Source: DAOUMU01 sp034409055
Lineage (GTDB): Bacteria > Chloroflexota > Anaerolineae > 4572-78 > J111
DNA: 8,428 nucleotides
Reading direction: 5' to 3'
NCBI GenBank assembly: GCA_034409055.1
Contig: DAOUMU010000478.1
Coordinates: forward strand, 1-8,428
The position numbers and the translations under genes were made by a program. The notes beneath the pieces are model-generated. The model did no database searches and had not been told where the DNA came from. It saw only the letters and a program-made list of their open reading frames with translations. Shown here in pieces: positions 4,951 to 8,428 of the stretch (within the stretch, counting starts at the first letter, position 1; every line of letters begins with the position of its first letter).

Positions 4951-6059
4951 ATCCAGCGGAAGAAGTGACGATTAACGTATCCTCGCGGCTCTTTGAGGCG
5001 GGTTTAACCAAAGAACAGCTTCATGGGCTGGTCAATCGCTGGTTGGTGATTGCCCTGTTTCAACAAGGCAAGATTACTGCTGCTGAAGCCAGCCAACTCC
5101 TGATGACCGACCTGGACGGTTTTCTGGCCATGCTGGATAAACAGGGCGTTCTTTATGATAACATTCTCCCAGGAGACAATTTACCCCGGCGGCAATCTCC
5201 TATCCTGGCCAAAGTGGCCAAAACCCAGAGCCGGATGAAAGCCCTGGCAGACGAGTTGGCCCAAACAAAGCGCGAACTTGCCGAGGCTAAAAAGCAACTG
5301 CGTGAAGCTGAGAAATTACAAAGTGAGTTTTTAGCCACTGTTAGTCACGAATTACGCAACCCGCTCAACTCGATTATCGGCTTTGCTAAATTGTTGCTCA
5401 ACCAGACAGTGGGTCCCCTTAACCAAATTCAGCATACCGACCTGTCGTTCATTTACGATAGTGCTCAACATTTGCTCAGCCTGGTCAACGATATTTTAGA
5501 CCTCTCCAAAATTAAAGCCGGCAAAATCCGGCTGGATATGGAATGGGTCACTGTTGAAGAAATTATTGTCGGGGTGATGGCTTCTACTTACATTTTGATC
5601 GAAGGCAAGCCAATCGAATTAAAGGAAGAGATTGAATCTGACCTGCCCAAAGTATATGTCGATCGGGGACGTATCAGGCAGGTTGTCCTTAATATTCTGT
5701 CCAATGCAGCTAAATTTACCGATGCCGGGTGCATCGCCCTGCGCATCTTTAAAATCACAAAGAATGGCCAGGATTTCGTCTGTTTCTCGGTTAAAGATAC
5801 CGGCATTGGGATCGCTAAAGAAGATATGGACAAAGTATTTGAAGCTTTCCGGCAAATTGACAGCTCGGTGGCGCGCCGGGCCGAGGGAACCGGCCTGGGG
5901 ATGCCCATCAGTTACCGTCTGGTTCAGTTGCACGGGGGTGAACTCTGGGTTGAAAGTCAAGTGGGTCAGGGGAGCACTTTTTCTTTTACCATTCCCGTGC
6001 AACCTCCCCAATCTTTACAAGCAGACGTCGTCCATGCAGATTACAGTTTAAATCAATGA
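4947..6059 (+). CDS. Soluble histidine kinase with UPF0175-like N-terminal domain
   Basis: The product is 370 residues from ATG 4947, which overlaps the NYN stop; an in-frame ATG at 4917 would add ten residues. Residues about 1-72 resemble the small UPF0175 family (RWLVIALFQQGKITAAEASQLLMTDLDGFLAMLDKQGVLYD), a helix-turn-helix-like domain normally free-standing. A charged coiled coil spans about 88-128. The HisKA box SHELRNPL carries H134. The ATPase domain shows an N-box (N249, N253), DTGIGI (284-289), an F-box near 298-301 and GTGLGMP (314-320). There is no membrane segment or periplasmic sensor, so it works in the cytoplasm. All catalytic motifs are intact. It overlaps the following receiver gene by ATGA, making that protein a likely phosphate partner. 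The kinase call is firm; the N-domain call is recognition by eye. Confidence 0.92.
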   Translation: MNPAEEVTINVSSRLFEAGLTKEQLHGLVNRWLVIALFQQGKITAAEASQLLMTDLDGFLAMLDKQGVLYDNILPGDNLPRRQSPILAKVAKTQSRMKALADELAQTKRELAEAKKQLREAEKLQSEFLATVSHELRNPLNSIIGFAKLLLNQTVGPLNQIQHTDLSFIYDSAQHLLSLVNDILDLSKIKAGKIRLDMEWVTVEEIIVGVMASTYILIEGKPIELKEEIESDLPKVYVDRGRIRQVVLNILSNAAKFTDAGCIALRIFKITKNGQDFVCFSVKDTGIGIAKEDMDKVFEAFRQIDSSVARRAEGTGLGMPISYRLVQLHGGELWVESQVGQGSTFSFTIPVQPPQSLQADVVHADYSLNQ

Positions 6060-6736
6060 GCAAAAAAATTCTTTACGTTGAAGACAATCCGGCCAACCGT
6101 ATGCTGGTATGCCAGGTGTTAGAGAGCGTGGGCTACACCGTTATTGAAGCCATCGACGGCCTGAGCGGTATCCAAACAGCTCAGGAAGAACACCCGGATT
6201 TAATTTTAATAGATATCAATATCCCCGGTATGGATGGTTACGAAGTGACGACTCGCCTCAAAAGTTTGCCGGAGCTAAGTAATATTCCAATCATCGCCTT
6301 GACGGCCAAAGTGATGGCCGGCGACCGTGAACGGGCCTTGATTGCCGGCTGCGATGGTTACATTGCCAAACCCATTGACGTTGACCTTTTGCCCAAGCAA
6401 GTGGCTGGATTTTTAGGCGGTTTACGGGAGACGGTTGCGGCTGAGCAAAAAAGCACCTATCTGCATGAATACAGTGAGCGACTGGTCGATCACCTTGAAC
6501 AGAGGGTGCAAGAACTGACCAAAGCTAATGAAGCGCTGGCTCACACCGACGTTATGAAATCGCGCTTCATTAACGTGGCCGCCCATGAGCTACGGACCCC
6601 CCTGACCACCCTGCAGGGTTATCTCAGTTTGCTCACCGCTCCCGGTAGTAAAATGATGGCCAGTGCCGACGAAAGCGCCCTGGAAATAATCGAGGGAGTT
6701 ACGGCCAGTGTTGACCGCCTGCAGGGTATTATTTAG
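6056..6736 (+). CDS. Receiver domain plus HisKA dimerisation domain (front part of an amber-split hybrid kinase)
   Basis: The product is 226 residues. Its receiver domain (about 1-120) has acidic E9-D10, phospho-acceptor D53 in LILIDINIPGMDG, T83 and K105 in AKPID. A coiled coil (about 135-162) leads to a HisKA H-box AAHELRTPL with H177. The frame then meets TAG at 6734-6736, inside the second helix of HisKA. The next codons in the same frame continue the family pattern without loss (DMLDVTRIEAG). The uninterrupted protein would be about 425 residues, a usual receiver-HisKA-ATPase layout. As it stands, this piece could dimerise and be phosphorylated but has no ATP-binding domain. Its ATG overlaps the upstream kinase stop. 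Options are a nonsense mutation, a sequencing error, readthrough or a split kinase. Confidence 0.85.
   Translation: MSKKILYVEDNPANRMLVCQVLESVGYTVIEAIDGLSGIQTAQEEHPDLILIDINIPGMDGYEVTTRLKSLPELSNIPIIALTAKVMAGDRERALIAGCDGYIAKPIDVDLLPKQVAGFLGGLRETVAAEQKSTYLHEYSERLVDHLEQRVQELTKANEALAHTDVMKSRFINVAAHELRTPLTTLQGYLSLLTAPGSKMMASADESALEIIEGVTASVDRLQGII
6734..6736 (+). other. In-frame amber codon splitting the hybrid kinase
   Basis: TAG followed by GAT and then ATG 6740, all in one frame. Aligning LLSLVNDILDLSKIKAG of the upstream kinase with RLQGII-stop-DMLDVTRIEAG puts the stop at the position of N181, so exactly one residue is replaced and nothing is deleted. TAG also ends the receiver gene (783) and the prenyltransferase gene (4363), so it is an ordinary stop codon in this genome. 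Confidence 0.85.
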
Positions 6737-6739
6737 GAT

Positions 6740-7333
6740 ATGTTAGACGTTACCCGCATCGAAGCAGGAACTTTGCAACTCAATCATTCGCCTGTCACGC
6801 TATCTTCGATTTTTGACAAGATTAAGCGAGACTTTGCAGAGGTGGCCAACAAGCGACAACAAACGCTTGTCATTGCCGACGCCAGCCACATTCCGACGAT
6901 GTGGGCTGACGGCGAACGCGTCACCCAAATTCTGCGAAATTTAGTCAGTAACGCTATAAAATACACCCCCGATGGGGGGCAGATAGAAGTCAGCGCCCAA
7001 ATTATGGGTAGCCAGATGCCCTCCTCCGCAACCACGCCGGGCCAGTATCAGTTTATAAAAGTTACGGTGAGGGATACCGGCATTGGCGTGGCTCCAGAAG
7101 AACAAGAACGCATCTTTGAGAATTTCTACGAGGTCCGCGATGTTGAACTGCATAGTACCAGTCAAACCGATTTTATGGGCGGTGGTACTGGCCTGGGCTT
7201 GCCCATTGCCCGGGGTGTGGCCGAGGCTCATGGCGGTTCGCTGTGGGTAGAAAGTGAAGGTTGCGACCTGGAGAGATGCCCCGGCAGCAAATTTCACCTG
7301 ATTTTACCTTTAGGGCAGCCCTCTCAAGGTTAA
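6740..7333 (+). CDS. Histidine kinase ATP-binding domain (back part of the amber-split kinase)
   Basis: From ATG 6740 the product is 197 residues: the end of the HisKA helix (MLDVTRIEAG), then a complete HATPase_c domain. N-box residues N67 and N71 lie in RNLVSNAIKYTPDGG, DTGIG is at 112-116, an F-box lies at about 126-129 (FENF), and GTGLGLP is at 149-155. The ATP site therefore looks functional. An insertion at about 88-103 (GSQMPSSATTPG) and a C-terminal DLERCPGS loop are minor variations. The ATG begins 3 nt after the TAG stop, a spacing that allows re-initiation by terminating ribosomes. The nearest upstream GCAGGG is 13 nt away, which is poor for independent initiation. No terminator was found after it. 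Confidence 0.75.
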   Translation: MLDVTRIEAGTLQLNHSPVTLSSIFDKIKRDFAEVANKRQQTLVIADASHIPTMWADGERVTQILRNLVSNAIKYTPDGGQIEVSAQIMGSQMPSSATTPGQYQFIKVTVRDTGIGVAPEEQERIFENFYEVRDVELHSTSQTDFMGGGTGLGLPIARGVAEAHGGSLWVESEGCDLERCPGSKFHLILPLGQPSQG

Positions 7334-7343
7334 ACTGCTAATT

Positions 7344-7372
7344 TTGACAACTTATCTCGCGACATTTATTAT
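7344..7372 (+). promoter_or_regulatory. Strong sigma-70-type promoter for the repeat protein
   Basis: A perfect TTGACA (7344-7349), a 17-nt spacer and TATTAT (7367-7372). It starts 11 nt after the kinase fragment's stop codon. The transcript would begin near 7379, giving a leader of about 80 nt. Confidence 0.65.
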
Positions 7373-7388
7373 AAGGTGTATTTCAATT

Positions 7389-7447
7389 GTGAACCGCTAA
7401 CTCCGGTCCTATGGGCCTACCCTGCGGCTTGTTAGTTGGTCAGTCAC
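7389..7447 (+). promoter_or_regulatory. Folded 5' leader of the repeat protein gene
   Basis: Nested pairings in order: GTGA (7389-7392) with TCAC (7444-7447), ACC (7393-7395) with GGT (7438-7440), CTAAC (7397-7401) with GTTAG (7431-7435), and GGTCC (7405-7409) with GGGCC (7413-7417, one G-U) around a TAT loop. The outer helix ends directly against the ribosome binding site (7448-7451). No known riboswitch was recognised. A regulatory role is inference. Confidence 0.4.
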
Positions 7448-7451
7448 GGAG
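7448..7451 (+). promoter_or_regulatory. Ribosome binding site GGAG fixing the TTG start
   Basis: GGAG ends 6 nt before TTG 7458. The frame is open back to a TAA at 7398-7400 and has no ATG before the signal peptide, so TTG is the best start. Confidence 0.6.
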
Positions 7452-7457
7452 TGCCCC

Positions 7458-8428
7458 TTGAACATCAACCAATGGCTAAACATTGGATCAAGCGAAAAAC
7501 GAAACATCTATGCCGTTTTATTAGGCATTATCGTGTTGACCATTCCTTGTTATTGCCTGGGAATTGCGGCCCTGGCTTCGGCGCCTCCGGCTCAATTACC
7601 CACGCCCACTCCCTTTGGTATTATGCCCAGTTCAACCCCCGGGCCAGGTGACATGCCTACTCTGCCTCCTGGCCAGGCCACTCTAACGGACACGCCCACC
7701 CCAGGCGTGGGTACTCCCACCGTAACCCTGGAACCAACCCCAACTCAATTATTCCCAACCGTGCCGGCATCAAGCACACCTGCTGTACCTCCCACCGCCA
7801 CGCCCTCACCTACCAATACCGTTCCCGCACAACCGCCGACCCACACGCCCACGGGCACGGTGCCTGCCACCAATACGCCAACCTCGACAGCGACGGTGAA
7901 TGCGACGGCGACGGCGGCAGCCAATGCGACGGCCACGGCAGCAGCAGCTAATGCCACGGCCACGGCGGCCGCAAACGCGACGGCCACGGCTAAAGCGGTC
8001 AACAATGCTCCCCAAGCCAATGATGACAAGGCCAGCACGGCTGCGGGGACTCCGATCACCATCAATGTCACGGCCAACGACACGGACATTGACGGCAACC
8101 TGAACCCGGCCACAGTCCGGGTGGTTAGCGGTCCGGCCAATGGGACCACCTCGGTCGATGCGGCCGGTCAGGTCACCTACACGCCGAAATCGGGTTTCGC
8201 CGGGACGGATACCTTCACCTATCAGGTTTGCGACACGGCCGGCGCCTGTGACACGGCCATCGTCACCGTCACGGTGACGGCGATCAACAATGCTCCCCAA
8301 GCCAATGATGACAAGGCCAGCACGGCTGCGGGCAGTCCGATCACCATCAATGTCACGGCCAACGACACGGACATTGACGGCAACCTGAACCCGGCGACGG
8401 TCACGGTGGTCAGTGGTCCGGCCAATGG
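7458..8428 (+). CDS. Secreted tandem-95 (Ig/cadherin-like) repeat protein, 3' truncated
   Basis: The frame stays open to the window end (323 codons plus 2 nt). Residues 1-15 are polar, 16-40 hydrophobic (NIYAVLLGIIVLTIPCYCLG), and ALASA at 38-42 gives a signal peptidase I site before PPAQ. Residues about 43-147 are a Pro/Thr-rich linker. Residues 148-180 are four NATATAAA-type units. From 182 come 95-residue units opening NNAPQANDDKAS, with an acidic loop NDTDIDGNL, then GFAGTDTFTYQVCD. The last matches bacterial Ig-like/cadherin-like 'tandem-95' domains of surface proteins, often calcium-stabilised. Each full unit has two cysteines (YQVCDTAGACDT) that could form a disulfide. The protein would act at or outside the cell surface, possibly in adhesion. 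The start is a TTG with GGAG 6 nt upstream. The remainder and any anchor lie outside the window. Confidence 0.85.
   Translation, partial: MNINQWLNIGSSEKRNIYAVLLGIIVLTIPCYCLGIAALASAPPAQLPTPTPFGIMPSSTPGPGDMPTLPPGQATLTDTPTPGVGTPTVTLEPTPTQLFPTVPASSTPAVPPTATPSPTNTVPAQPPTHTPTGTVPATNTPTSTATVNATATAAANATATAAAANATATAAANATATAKAVNNAPQANDDKASTAAGTPITINVTANDTDIDGNLNPATVRVVSGPANGTTSVDAAGQVTYTPKSGFAGTDTFTYQVCDTAGACDTAIVTVTVTAINNAPQANDDKASTAAGSPITINVTANDTDIDGNLNPATVTVVSGPAN
7899..7997 (+). repeat. NATATAAA linker repeats
   Basis: Four in-frame units of 24, 27, 24 and 24 nt encode NATATAAA, NATATAAAA, NATATAAA and NATATAKA. They vary at third codon positions, so they are conserved as peptide more than as DNA. 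The strip separates the Pro/Thr linker from the first Ig-like repeat. Confidence 0.8.
8001..8428 (+). repeat. Tandem 285-bp (95-codon) repeats, two visible, second cut by window end
   Basis: Unit 1 is 8001-8285; unit 2 starts at 8286 with the same codons. Over the 143 bases available, eight differ, and the first 46 bases are identical. The substitutions change two residues (T to S and R to T); the rest are silent. This points to recent duplication or continuing gene conversion. Confidence 0.9.

Noticed and set aside
6734..6736. Genome-wide recoding of TAG
   Set aside because: TAG ends two other intact genes here (783 and 4363) at the expected family length, so it is read as stop.
7745..8425. 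Long minus-strand Ala/Val-rich and Arg-rich open frames
   Set aside because: They are the antisense of the NATATAAA and tandem-95 coding repeats; the plus strand has the promoter, ribosome binding site, signal peptide and recognisable domains.

Overview
The window looks like a stretch of bacterial chromosome from a member of the Chloroflexota (Anaerolineae-like). This is inference from several features together: Thr/Pro-rich linkers followed by Asn-Ala-Thr-Ala repeats and 95-residue Ig-like tandem repeats in a secreted protein, an MqnP-type prenyltransferase (futalosine menaquinone pathway), soluble receiver/kinase proteins, and small palindromic repeats scattered between genes. No rRNA, tRNA or CRISPR array was seen.

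Layout. 1-131 is the C-terminal end of a polyprenyl-phosphate sugar transferase, followed by a strong intrinsic terminator (155-211). 220-409 is a long imperfect foldback whose 3' end runs into the ribosome binding site of a stand-alone receiver protein (418-783). 801-1665 is a REP/RAYT cassette: three tandem ~80-bp palindromic units, a minus-strand HUH/Y1 transposase (1063-1602), and a half unit on its other side. 1727-1894 holds a possible promoter and a leader with two competing helices. 1895-3444 encodes the ATPase and permease of a NitT/TauT/SsuBC-type ABC importer with no binding protein in view. A 17-bp-arm palindrome (3439-3491) separates it from an MqnP/UbiA-like prenyltransferase (3497-4363).

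A second unit starts from a near-consensus promoter that would give an almost leaderless mRNA. It encodes a YacP-like NYN ribonuclease (4468-4950), a soluble histidine kinase with a UPF0175-like N-terminus (4947-6059), and a receiver-kinase hybrid (6056-7333). These three are joined by ATGA stop/start overlaps. The hybrid kinase is cut by an in-frame TAG at 6734-6736, between its phosphorylated-histidine helix and its ATP-binding domain.

The window ends in a large secreted protein (7458-8428 and beyond) driven by a TTGACA-N17-TATTAT promoter, with a folded leader, a TTG start, a signal peptide, a linker and tandem-95 repeats.

The most unusual points are the amber-split kinase coupled to an RNase, the UPF0175-kinase fusion, the foldback that reaches a ribosome binding site, and the RAYT/REP cassette.
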